A stretch of DNA of 22,450 bases, taken from a virus. The stretch covers positions 1-22,450 of IMG/VR virus record IMGVR_UViG_3300037094_000021; one strand, given 5' to 3'. Positions 1 through 6,560 of the stretch are shown here, in pieces; position 1 is the first letter of the stretch, and each line of letters starts with the position of its first letter. The translations under genes and the position numbers were made by a program. The notes beneath the pieces are model-generated. The model was not told the DNA's origin, made no database searches, and worked only from the letters and a program-made list of their open reading frames with translations.

Positions 1-215
1 TATTCGAGACCGATCTTCGTCGTGACGGACCCACGCGACCAGGCTCCAAACTGCGACGGCTGGTAGGTGTTGCCGCCGAACTTCACCGGGAGTTGGCTGT
101 CGGCCGCATAGATCGTCTGGCCGTTCTTGACCGGGCCGATGGCAAAGAGGGTTCGCACCTCGATGGGCACACCGGAGGCAAGCAGCGCCATGAGGTCTGC
201 GGAGTAGGCTTTCAT
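1..215 (-). CDS. DUF2163-like tail-tip protein, N-terminal part (cut by window edge)
   Basis: Only the first 71 residues are present; the gene runs off the left edge. It starts at an ATG (215) preceded by AAGGCGG, 10 bases after the DUF2460 stop. The visible part begins MKAYSADLMALLASGVPIEV and continues through TIYAADSQLPVKFGGNTYQP to VTTKIGLE. That is the layout of DUF2163 N-termini: a short helix, a beta strand with VRTLF, then a strand pair describing the field or surface and ending in a G-L-E turn. In gene transfer agents and related siphophages DUF2163 proteins form part of the tail hub and follow DUF2460, exactly as here. The assignment rests on this fragment plus gene order. A lambda L-like minor tail protein would be the alternative name for the same role. 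Confidence 0.6.
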   Translation of the reverse strand, partial: MKAYSADLMALLASGVPIEVRTLFAIGPVKNGQTIYAADSQLPVKFGGNTYQPSQFGAWSRGSVTTKIGLE

Positions 216-225
216 TTGCGCCGCC

Positions 226-927
226 TTAGAGATTGATGGTTTCGAGCTTCAGGGACTCGAGTTCCCAAAGCTGATAGAGCAGTTCGTTCATGTCCAGAAG
301 GTCTTCGTCGAACTTGCAAAGGTAGCTGTAATTGCCTGCCCAGGAGAGAACGACGCCAGCGGCCGGCGCGGTGTTGAAGGTGACCCATGCCCCGCCCTGC
401 GGCGGCGCTGTGAGGCTGGCCACCGTGTACGCGGAGCCCGAGACCACTGTGCCGTTCGCGTAGATGCCCACCAGCAGCGTGATGTTCTGGATGAGTTCGA
501 GGAGCGTCAAGGTCGTTGCGCCGAACGGTATTCCCGAGCGCCAGAGCGGGAAACTGGTGGTGACCCCGTCGCCCACGGCAAAGAAGCCGTTGCATTGGGG
601 GATGGCCCCCGTGGCCGGAACCTGCGCGACGCTCATGTTGGCGAGGCTGTACTGACTGGGATCGAACAGGAACCAGCCGTAACCGCCGCGGCAGGCCTCG
701 TAGAAGTCCTGGATGTATCGCGCGTCGTCGGCGTAGGCGGTGCCCTGGTTGCAGAGGCCGTTAAAGCTCAACTCCAGTTCGTAAATCACGCTGGTCTGGA
801 GCGTGGCCGAGGCCGGGTGACGCATCGACTTCGGAGTCTGCACAGTGGTCGAGTACTTCGACCGCTTGGCGAACTGCCAGCCCAGACCGGCGCTCGGGAG
901 AACGAGGTTCGGGAAACTTAGGCTCAT
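226..927 (-). CDS. DUF2460 distal tail protein (233 aa)
   Basis: Probable distal tail protein linking the tail tube to the tail tip. The start ATG (927) follows AGGGAGTCAAC, a good ribosome-binding site. The N-terminus carries the F-P-x-L...G-x-x-F pattern. Residues about 68-90 read RYIQDFYEACRGGYGWFLFD, matching the conserved F-x-x-x-R-G-x-x-x-G-F/W-x-x-x-D core of DUF2460. The C-terminus, CKFDEDLLDMNEL then LESLKLETI, matches the family ending (F-D-x-D-x-L-D and an I-x-L-x-E strand). A DGVTTSFPLW segment (about 118-127) is the usual inserted sugar-binding-like loop region. The gene lies directly after the tape measure and before a DUF2163-like gene, the gene order of GTA gp12-gp13. Confidence 0.75.
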   Translation of the reverse strand: MSLSFPNLVLPSAGLGWQFAKRSKYSTTVQTPKSMRHPASATLQTSVIYELELSFNGLCNQGTAYADDARYIQDFYEACRGGYGWFLFDPSQYSLANMSVAQVPATGAIPQCNGFFAVGDGVTTSFPLWRSGIPFGATTLTLLELIQNITLLVGIYANGTVVSGSAYTVASLTAPPQGGAWVTFNTAPAAGVVLSWAGNYSYLCKFDEDLLDMNELLYQLWELESLKLETINL

Positions 928-936
928 GTTGACTCC

Positions 937-3486
937 CTAAATCTTGTTTTGTAGCCTCAGTTGCCGTTGCGCCTGGCGCATGAAGGTATTGCCGTGGGTG
1001 CGCGCCATGCTCTCAACCGATGCACCGTCGATGCCGCTGATATTTGGAGAGTAGTGAAACTGTGGACCGCCGCCGCCTTGCCCACCGTTCTGCGCCATCG
1101 AGATCACCTGCGAGATGCGCGAGTTCTCGCCAGCCGTCGCCACGGCCTCGCCCGAATGCAGCATAGCTACGCCTGTACGTGGGATGTAGTCCGCGCCACT
1201 GGCAAATGCGGCCATCGACGTATACGCGGCCCCCATGCCCGTCATTGCTGCCGCTGCTGCTGCCGCTAACGCTGGGCCGACAATTGGAATCGGAGCAACA
1301 GCAGAGGCCGCTCCCATCGATGCCACTGCCGTGAAGCTGGCGGCCTGAGCCACGTTGGTTGCTGATGTGACCGCGGTCGATGCAGCAGCGGAGGCGGCGT
1401 CACTGGTGGTCTTCGCAGTGTTGGCTGTGACGTGAGCAGCAGTCGTCGCCGTCTCGTTCCCGATGTGCCAGCCGAGTTTCGCCATGAGTGCCGCGAAGAT
1501 GGTCGAGTCCGAAGCCGCGTCCGCTCCCTTGCGGGTAGCAATGCCCCTTGCGTGTGCGACGGTAATCAGCAACTCGTGAGCCGCCCACTTCTCGCCCATC
1601 TTGAGCAGCGCGTTGATGGCCTGCATAGCCATCTGGTCGTACATTTTTTGGAAGGCGACGCCCATGCGCTGTCCGCTCTGGAGCCAGTGGTCGGTGAAGG
1701 TGTTCAGCGGGCCAGTGACCGAGGCGAGAGCTTTGGTATAGACCTGCTGGATGCGCATCGCATCCTGATCCTCGATGATTTGGCGTTCTTTGACGCCCTT
1801 CTCGGTGGCGGCCGTGATCTGATCCTGGAGCTCCTGCCACTCGGCGAGCTCCTTGGTGTCGAGACCAATCGGCCCCATTGGGGCAATGGATTTCTGTCGC
1901 GCTTGAAGGGCCGAGACATCCTTGTTCTGCTCAGTCTGCGATGCCCCCAATTTCTCGCGTTCAGCTTCAGCCTCTGAAATCTGCCCCATGCGCCGCCGTA
2001 GTTCGGCGACCCGCATGGTGGATTCATAGTCGCTGGCATTGAGCCTGATCTTGGCTTCGAGCGCCTTGTTGATGCGCTCGTCGGCCTCGGCTTCGGTCTC
2101 TTTGTGCTCCATGAAGTCGGGCGGAAGCGGCGCGGGCTCGGGGCCGACCTGCGATTTCGCGAGCATGGGCTTGATCTTGCCCTTCTCGCTGATCTCTTTC
2201 TGGAAGGCCTCTTCCGCGCGCAGCAATTGCTCGTGGTGGGTGTTGGTGGTGCGGACGACCTCTTCCCAGTACATGACGGTCGCGCCCAGGCTCTTGCCCT
2301 GCTCGAGCTGCTGCGCGGCGAGGATGTCTTCGTAGTTGACGGCCTTCTCGTGGGGTTCCTTGGGCGGCTTCGGTGGAATGGCGCCGTGTTCACCCTGGAG
2401 TTTCTGAAGCTGGATCGTCTTCTCGATATGAGCCTGCTCCAACTCCTGCACCTTCATCAGGTGCTCGGTGGCCGCAATCTCGTTGGCGAAGTTGGTCTCG
2501 ATGCCCGGCGCACCATCCTTCTCTCCGCTCTGCCATCCCTTGAGCTGGTTCAGGCGGATTTGCAGGGAGGCAAAGAAGGACGTGGACTCGTTCAACTGGT
2601 CCTGCGCGGTTTTCGCCTCAGAGAGATGGCGGGCGTGTTCGCTCACCATCGTCTGCTCGTAGGCGGTCCCGGTTCCACCCATGCCCGTCGTGAGCACTTG
2701 CTTGGTGGTGTCTGCGGCCATCTCCTTGACGACAGCTTCGGCCTTCTTCAGGTCCGCATCGAGCTTTGCATCGAGCTTGTCGACTTCCTCGATGGCCTCG
2801 TCGATGGCCAGCTTTACGCCACTGACCGGCTTGTGCTCCAGCTTCTCGATGGCGATCTGCTCTTTGTCGATCTGGACGTCGAGGGAATCGTTCTGCATCC
2901 GCATGGAGTCGATGTCCGAGCGGATGTCTTCGGCCAGCTTGCGCGCGCCCTCGCCGCCGATGTCGAAGGCCGTGTAGAGCTTTTCCCCGAGGCTGACAAC
3001 GATCATGCCCAGCCCGACAGCGCCGAACGCAGCAGCCGCGAACCCTGAGCCCAGAACCGAACCCAGCCCGAGGCTCTGTACGGCGAACTGTCCGGCCGCG
3101 CGGGCCGCGCCCATCGTGGAACCTTCGAGGACGCGCATGTTCATCGAGGCCACACTGGCCTGCTGAGACATCTCGCGGGTCGAGGCGGCGGCGGCCTTGG
3201 ATGCAGCAGCATCGGCAGCCTTGGCAGCCTGGAGTTGCTTCAGGGCGGCGACCGCCTGCTCCATGGCGGGCACGACAGCCACGTTGGCCGCGGCCAGGTC
3301 CTTCAACTGGGTATTCAGGAAGGTGGCGGCTGCACCGCTCTCTTTCGCGGCGGCTTGGAAGGCCTCCAGGGCAGCGGCTCCGCGCGCGGCGAAGTCCTGC
3401 ATACTGGCGACGGCTTCCTTCTGCTCTGACTTCAATTGCGAGAAGTCGGCTTTGACGCCAACACTTACCAGATAGCCGTCGGGCAT
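937..3486 (-). CDS. Tail tape measure protein (849 aa)
   Basis: This protein sets siphophage tail length and is packed inside the tube before DNA ejection. It is the longest gene in the window and sits between tail chaperones and DUF2460, the fixed position of tape measures. The sequence is largely alpha-helical and Ala/Glu/Lys/Gln-rich (about 15-110, 200-640). It has two hydrophobic stretches, one near residue 145-180 (GLGSVLGSGF...VGLGMIVVSL) and an Ala/Gly-rich one near 730-790, as expected for segments that insert into the host membrane. I start it at ATG 3486, which follows TTGGAGGCAAC. A TTG at 3513 would add nine residues but places the ribosome-binding site inside the gene. By the usual rule of about 0.15 nm per residue the tail would be near 125 nm. 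Confidence 0.88.
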   Translation of the reverse strand: MPDGYLVSVGVKADFSQLKSEQKEAVASMQDFAARGAAALEAFQAAAKESGAAATFLNTQLKDLAAANVAVVPAMEQAVAALKQLQAAKAADAAASKAAAASTREMSQQASVASMNMRVLEGSTMGAARAAGQFAVQSLGLGSVLGSGFAAAAFGAVGLGMIVVSLGEKLYTAFDIGGEGARKLAEDIRSDIDSMRMQNDSLDVQIDKEQIAIEKLEHKPVSGVKLAIDEAIEEVDKLDAKLDADLKKAEAVVKEMAADTTKQVLTTGMGGTGTAYEQTMVSEHARHLSEAKTAQDQLNESTSFFASLQIRLNQLKGWQSGEKDGAPGIETNFANEIAATEHLMKVQELEQAHIEKTIQLQKLQGEHGAIPPKPPKEPHEKAVNYEDILAAQQLEQGKSLGATVMYWEEVVRTTNTHHEQLLRAEEAFQKEISEKGKIKPMLAKSQVGPEPAPLPPDFMEHKETEAEADERINKALEAKIRLNASDYESTMRVAELRRRMGQISEAEAEREKLGASQTEQNKDVSALQARQKSIAPMGPIGLDTKELAEWQELQDQITAATEKGVKERQIIEDQDAMRIQQVYTKALASVTGPLNTFTDHWLQSGQRMGVAFQKMYDQMAMQAINALLKMGEKWAAHELLITVAHARGIATRKGADAASDSTIFAALMAKLGWHIGNETATTAAHVTANTAKTTSDAASAAASTAVTSATNVAQAASFTAVASMGAASAVAPIPIVGPALAAAAAAAMTGMGAAYTSMAAFASGADYIPRTGVAMLHSGEAVATAGENSRISQVISMAQNGGQGGGGPQFHYSPNISGIDGASVESMARTHGNTFMRQAQRQLRLQNKI

Positions 3487-3505
3487 GTTGCCTCCAATAG
3501 AAAAG

Positions 3506-3519
3506 CCGCCCAAAGGCGG
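3506..3519 (-). terminator. Weak hairpin plus CTTTTC ahead of the tape measure ribosome-binding site
   Basis: On the coding strand a CCGCC/GGCGG stem with a four-base loop is followed by CTTTTC and then ATTGGAGGCAAC-ATG. The stem is short, so it is at best an attenuator. It is one of three similarly built elements in the window. Confidence 0.35.
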
Positions 3520-3525
3520 ATCGCT

Positions 3526-3717
3526 TTACTGCTCCCGCTCCCCGTACTCGAAGAACCGGGAGACCATGAGCCGCAACGGTGGGTGCGCATTCAAGCCTTC
3601 GATTATCCATTCCACGTCCGGCCAGGGAATTTCCCAGACCTCCAGCGGACTGATGCCTCCATCCCCGACAAGGCGAGTGTAGATGCGCCGGAAGTCTATC
3701 GGCTCGCCGTTGCTTCC
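3526..3717 (-). CDS. Tail assembly chaperone T segment, read by -1 frameshift from the upstream gene
   Basis: This open frame of 63 codons begins at the GGG-GGA slip point and ends in TAA (3526). It reads GSNGEPIDFRRIYTRLVGDG then EVWEIPWPDVEWIIEGLN and FFEYGEREQ. A small W/P/E-rich segment after the G-type protein and before the tape measure is what GpT-type extensions look like. An ATG exists in this frame at 3768, but it has no ribosome-binding site and would run 51 bases through the upstream frame. A -1 shift joins residue 85 of the G protein to this segment, giving a 148-residue fusion. No known domain is recognisable in the segment itself. The role is inferred from position and from the frame relation. 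Confidence 0.6.
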   Translation of the reverse strand, partial: GSNGEPIDFRRIYTRLVGDGGISPLEVWEIPWPDVEWIIEGLNAHPPLRLMVSRFFEYGEREQ

Positions 3718-3971
3718 CCCAGCTTGATTCCGCTGACCTCGGCGACTTGGGCGAAGAGCTCGTTGCATTCGATCACGGTGAACTCTTCCTCGAACCAGAC
3801 CGAGCTAACTGCGGCGCCCGTCGGATCGGCGTTCTTCATCGAATCGACACAGGCGGTGACGGTTGCATCGAGGGCATTTCCGGCGTTGACCGTCTCGGTC
3901 ATGCGGCGAAGCTGCCCCATCTTGAGCGGCGCGATCTCGACCGCGCGCCCGGTTGAAAGTGTGACGTTCAT
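3696..3971 (-). CDS. Tail assembly chaperone G (91 aa)
   Basis: Probable lambda GpG-like chaperone that coats the tape measure during tail assembly. Start ATG 3971 follows ATGGAGGCAGTT. An ATG at 3983 lies inside that ribosome-binding site and is rejected. The protein starts MNVTLSTGRAVEIAPLKMGQ, a short beta sheet followed by helices. This resembles the small phage chaperones that begin with a strand pair and an L-x-x-G-x-L/R motif. It ends KLGEATASR. The second chaperone frame overlaps its last codons (see the frameshift site), and the tape measure follows, the classical G-GT-H order. A terminator-like hairpin sits just upstream of its ribosome-binding site, which could reduce its level relative to the tail tube. 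Confidence 0.7.
   Translation of the reverse strand: MNVTLSTGRAVEIAPLKMGQLRRMTETVNAGNALDATVTACVDSMKNADPTGAAVSSVWFEEEFTVIECNELFAQVAEVSGIKLGEATASR
3712..3722 (-). promoter_or_regulatory. Candidate -1 ribosomal frameshift site (chaperone G to GT)
   Basis: The message reads AAG CTG GGG GAA GC. A tRNA-Gly on GGG can slip back one base onto GGG because five Gs run together (complement 3716-3720). The A-site GAA to GGA re-pairing is imperfect, so this is a weaker slip site than lambda's GGGAAAG. Downstream, GGAAG and CTTCC could pair as a stimulatory stem. Support comes mainly from the overlap and position of the two frames. Confidence 0.5.
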
Positions 3972-3992
3972 AACTGCCTCCATAGGTGAAAA

Positions 3993-4006
3993 GGGCCGGA
4001 CGGCCC
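3993..4006 (-). terminator. Hairpin with T4 tract between tail tube and chaperone genes
   Basis: Coding strand: GGGCC-GTCC-GGCCC followed directly by TTTTC. It lies after the highly expressed tail tube gene and before the chaperone ribosome-binding site. Two more inverted repeats occur in the same 100-base gap (GCTCGC/GCGAGC at 4032-4055; GGCTC/GAGCC at 4061-4078). Partial termination here would lower chaperone and tape measure expression relative to the tube. Confidence 0.5.
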
Positions 4007-4083
4007 CGTTCAGAGCCGCCCGGTCAAGTTAGCTCGCTGCTGGTTCGCGGCGAGCGCCTGGGCTCATGAAACCGAGCCGCAGA

Positions 4084-4836
4084 TTACACGCTTGCGAAGT
4101 TGTCGATGTAGATCACGCCCGTGCCCGGATCGAAAGCGGAGATGTCGAACTCCGGAATGACAATGTCGCCCTGCTTGAAGTCCATGCTCAACTTTGAGCT
4201 GGAGCACTTGAAGAACTTCTTCGCGTACCCGCCATCCTGGGGGTTGGCCACGTAGACCTCGAAGTACGGGGATTCCTGCTGCACGTTGTTGTTGACCGGG
4301 ACAGAGATGCCCGTGGCAATGGCGTAGGTGTAGTTGATGACCACCTGTGCCGCCGCGTCGGCCGACGCGAAGGTGTAGACGCCCGTTGCCGAGTTCACCG
4401 CGTACTGGCCCTGCGTGGGACCGGAGGCGACCAACTTCAGCGGCGTGAAAGGAGACGCGGCGTAGTTGACGCCGAAGTCCTCGGCGAACGTGCCCGAGCT
4501 TGGCGGCGCAATCGTGACCTGGAACGGCGTGGTTGGAACCGTGGCGATGAAGCCGAAGTAGGGCAGCGTGGCCCCGGTGGCAGCCACTTGCCCGTGGTAG
4601 ATTTCAGCGAAAATCTGGCCGCTGATCTGCGCCGCCTTGGCCTTGATGTCGATCTTGCGTTGTCCGCGGAAGCCGCGCAGCGGGGCTGAGTTCTGCCCGA
4701 AGAGTTTCTTCTCGTCGAAGCTATCGCCCACGCTCACATCCTGGAGCTGGCCGAACACTCTCGGCGTGGGCGTCGGATTTGCGGTCGTTGCGGCGGCCCG
4801 ACCGGCGAGCCACCCTGCACCAAAACTGTTCATCAT
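4084..4836 (-). CDS. Major tail tube protein (250 aa)
   Basis: Forms the stacked rings of the non-contractile tail tube. The N-terminal part has FGQLQDVSVGDSFDEKKLFG then RGQRKIDIKAKAAQISGQIF. This is the pattern of phage major tail proteins: a loop about recognition of the next subunit, then a lysine-rich strand-helix. The C-terminal part (about 165-250) is beta-rich with KKFFKCSSSKLSMDFKQGDI and VIPEFDISAFDPGTGVIYID. The middle (about 85-160) looks like an added beta domain. The ribosome-binding site GAGGAG serves two adjacent ATGs at 4836 and 4833. The second has better spacing, so the first Met may be absent. No tail sheath gene accompanies it, which supports a siphovirus tail. Confidence 0.75.
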   Translation of the reverse strand: MMNSFGAGWLAGRAAATTANPTPTPRVFGQLQDVSVGDSFDEKKLFGQNSAPLRGFRGQRKIDIKAKAAQISGQIFAEIYHGQVAATGATLPYFGFIATVPTTPFQVTIAPPSSGTFAEDFGVNYAASPFTPLKLVASGPTQGQYAVNSATGVYTFASADAAAQVVINYTYAIATGISVPVNNNVQQESPYFEVYVANPQDGGYAKKFFKCSSSKLSMDFKQGDIVIPEFDISAFDPGTGVIYIDNFASV

Positions 4837-4848
4837 TTCGCTCCTCGT

Positions 4849-5373
4849 TTAGATCGTGAGAATTGTGAATGGGACGACCGCGATGGAAAGTTGCGTGCCG
4901 GCGCCGGGCAGTCCGTTGATGCGCTCGACACGCCCCTTGGCTACAACCGAATCGACCAGCCCGCCAAGGGTCTGCTTATTGCCCGGAAGTGTGGGCGTGG
5001 CAGCGTTCAGGACTGCCGTGATGGCCAGATTGAGCGCCTGCGTGGGGATCTGCGTTTCCTGGCCCACTTGCTGCTTTGCGCCGGCGCAGGAGACGATGAC
5101 GACCACGTCCACGCGCAATTCGTACTTGGTGCGCGCCTGAACCGTCTGAATCGCTGGCACGATTTCAAAGCCGAGTTCCTCCTGAAAGAGAGCCGGCAAC
5201 TGGCCCGGCGTGAGCGTCACCCAGTCGCGTGGCACTCGAGACTCGACCGCGAAGGTGGTCGGCTCTCCGCTGACCGGGTCGGTCCAGGTGCAGGCCTGCA
5301 CATTGCCGCTGTCGGTGAGCAGCGCGAAGAAGGCCGCATAGATCGGTTCGAGATTGACGACGCCGTTGTTCAT
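4849..5373 (-). CDS. Tail terminator / tail completion protein (174 aa)
   Basis: Probable protein capping the tail tube at the head-proximal end. ATG 5373 overlaps the upstream stop as ATGA and follows GGAG at suitable spacing. A GTG nine bases upstream lies on the ribosome-binding site and is rejected. The fold pattern is the usual one for tail terminators: an N-terminal helix (NLEPIYAAFFALLTDSG), a strand with W, a long middle region ending in LRVDVVVIVSC, helices (LNLAITAVLNA), then a strand RVERINGLPG and a final TQLSIAVVPFTILTI strand. No catalytic motif is expected. The position between the gp10-like protein and the tail tube agrees with this role. Confidence 0.65.
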   Translation of the reverse strand: MNNGVVNLEPIYAAFFALLTDSGNVQACTWTDPVSGEPTTFAVESRVPRDWVTLTPGQLPALFQEELGFEIVPAIQTVQARTKYELRVDVVVIVSCAGAKQQVGQETQIPTQALNLAITAVLNAATPTLPGNKQTLGGLVDSVVAKGRVERINGLPGAGTQLSIAVVPFTILTI

Positions 5374-5876
5374 TGCACGCACTCCAGCATGGCCGTGGTG
5401 AGGTTGGCCTTGATCTCTGCCGCCTGCTCGTCGAGCGCCGACGTGAGATACGGCCGCGCGGGAATGTTCGAGCCGGGATGATTGACCTTGCGGCGGAAGA
5501 TCATCTGACCGCCCATCGAGAAGGCCAGCGCCTTCGCGTTCAGCGCCTCGATCACATGGGCGCGGGTTGTGCCGCCCTCGTGAAGGATGCGCGCGTAAGC
5601 CTGGGCCGTCGACGCGGTGGGAATGCCCACCAGGCCGGTGACGCTGGTCGAATCTTCATCGACCTCATTCGATACCGACCGGGCCAGATTGCCCGAGCGC
5701 TGCTGCAGCGTCGTTGGACCGGTGGGACCGTTCAGGTGCTCGGCGACAACGTAATTGCGTAGGCCGAGCATCTCGACGCCCATCTGCTTGGCGGTTGCGA
5801 TCTGCATCCGCGCTGCGCCGCCCTCGATGCCGGCGCAGACTTCCGGGACGCCGACGATCTGAAAGGAGACAATCAC
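5370..5876 (-). CDS. HK97 gp10-like head-tail joining protein (168 aa)
   Basis: Starts at GTG 5876, overlapping the connector stop as GTGA. An open frame extends further upstream in this phase but is not coding there because it runs through the connector gene. The protein has an N-terminal strand (SFQIVGVPEV), a long helix (KQMGVEMLGLRNYVVAEHL), then TTLQQRSGNLARSVSNEV. That G-x-L-x-x-S segment is the core motif of HK97 gp10-type and minor tail Z-type proteins. YARILHEGGTTRAHVIEA and PARPYLTSALDEQAAEIKAN match the family's Y-x-x-x-x-E-x-G and R-P-F/Y-L-x-x-A-L motifs. It is translationally coupled on both sides. Confidence 0.78.
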   Translation of the reverse strand: MIVSFQIVGVPEVCAGIEGGAARMQIATAKQMGVEMLGLRNYVVAEHLNGPTGPTTLQQRSGNLARSVSNEVDEDSTSVTGLVGIPTASTAQAYARILHEGGTTRAHVIEALNAKALAFSMGGQMIFRRKVNHPGSNIPARPYLTSALDEQAAEIKANLTTAMLECVQ

Positions 5877-6445
5877 AGGCCCACCACCGCGCGGTCGCGA
5901 TAGAACTCGACCACCGCCTGAACGCCTGGGGCCAAGTCCTTCTGCGAGAAACTGACCGTGGTGATACCGTTCATGCTTTGCGACGTGGTGCCAAGGTTCG
6001 GCTGGCGCCGCAAAGTGAAGACCACCTGGTCGATCACGGCCTGCTCGATGTCGAGCGGCACACTCGCGTAACCGGCCACGTAGACGATCTGCACGTTGCC
6101 GCGGCGCTTGGTGAAGCGGTAGCCGGTGAGCCAGACGGTGAAGCTGTCGTTGGTGTAACCAGGCGTCCATCCGTTCTGCCCTGGATTCGCCTGCTGTGGA
6201 ATGGTGACCCCGTCCACGGTCAGCGACGTAATGCTCTGGATGGGCCAGTAGATCGTGGTGAGCGAGTCGCCGCCCTGCCCGTTGCGCGTCTCGGTGTAAG
6301 TCGAGCTGATGAGCGCGCCGCGGTTGACCTGGGTAAGGAACCACTGGGAGAAGGCCGAGATCAGCCGCGCCAGCACGGTGTCCTGGCTGGTGTCGGTGAT
6401 CTGCATGTACGACTTCACATTTTCGAGCGTGGTTAAATCGGCCAT
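5873..6445 (-). CDS. Head-tail connector, HK97 gp6-like (190 aa)
   Basis: Probable adaptor ring under the portal. ATG 6445 follows GGGAG. The N-terminus (LTTLENVKSYMQITDTSQDTV then ARLISAFSQWF) and the later VYVAGYASVPLDIEQAVIDQVV helix are the hallmark of gp6-type and GTA gp6 connectors: an N-terminal helical bundle, a beta insertion carrying WPIQSITSLTVDG, and the G-Y-x-x-V-P-x-D-I-x-x-A helix. The C-terminal helix with VQAVVEFYRDRAVVGL is also typical. It follows the major capsid gene after an intergenic gap containing two hairpins and is coupled to the next gene by a GTGA overlap. Confidence 0.8.
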   Translation of the reverse strand: MADLTTLENVKSYMQITDTSQDTVLARLISAFSQWFLTQVNRGALISSTYTETRNGQGGDSLTTIYWPIQSITSLTVDGVTIPQQANPGQNGWTPGYTNDSFTVWLTGYRFTKRRGNVQIVYVAGYASVPLDIEQAVIDQVVFTLRRQPNLGTTSQSMNGITTVSFSQKDLAPGVQAVVEFYRDRAVVGL

Positions 6446-6470
6446 GGCATTCTCCCGGTGGAAAGAGGAC

Positions 6471-6511
6471 GGTGGACCAGTTGGGCGGAGGCAATCCGCA
6501 ACTAGTCCACC
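6471..6511 (-). terminator. Long stem-loop between capsid and connector genes
   Basis: GGTGGAC (6471-6477) pairs with GTCCACC (6505-6511). Inside, GTTG..CGGA pairs with TCCG..CAAC with a small bulge, giving an extended hairpin. It has no clear T tract, so it may be an mRNA-stabilising or processing structure rather than a true terminator. Confidence 0.4.
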
Positions 6512-6513
6512 CT

Positions 6514-6545
6514 ATTGGGCCGTCCCGGCGCAGGAGCGGCCCAAT
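6514..6545 (-). terminator. Perfect 9-bp inverted repeat just after the capsid stop
   Basis: ATTGGGCCG (6514-6522) and CGGCCCAAT (6537-6545) are perfect inverted repeats around a 14-base loop, 15 bases past the capsid stop codon. On the coding strand it is followed by AGGG, not a T run. A stability or attenuation role after the most abundant structural gene is likely. Confidence 0.45.
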
Positions 6546-6560
6546 CTTGTTCGGCTCTGT

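Noticed and set aside
5877-6494. Upstream extension of the gp10-like gene
   Set aside because: The frame is open but runs through the connector gene; the GTG at 5876 with GTGA coupling explains the start.
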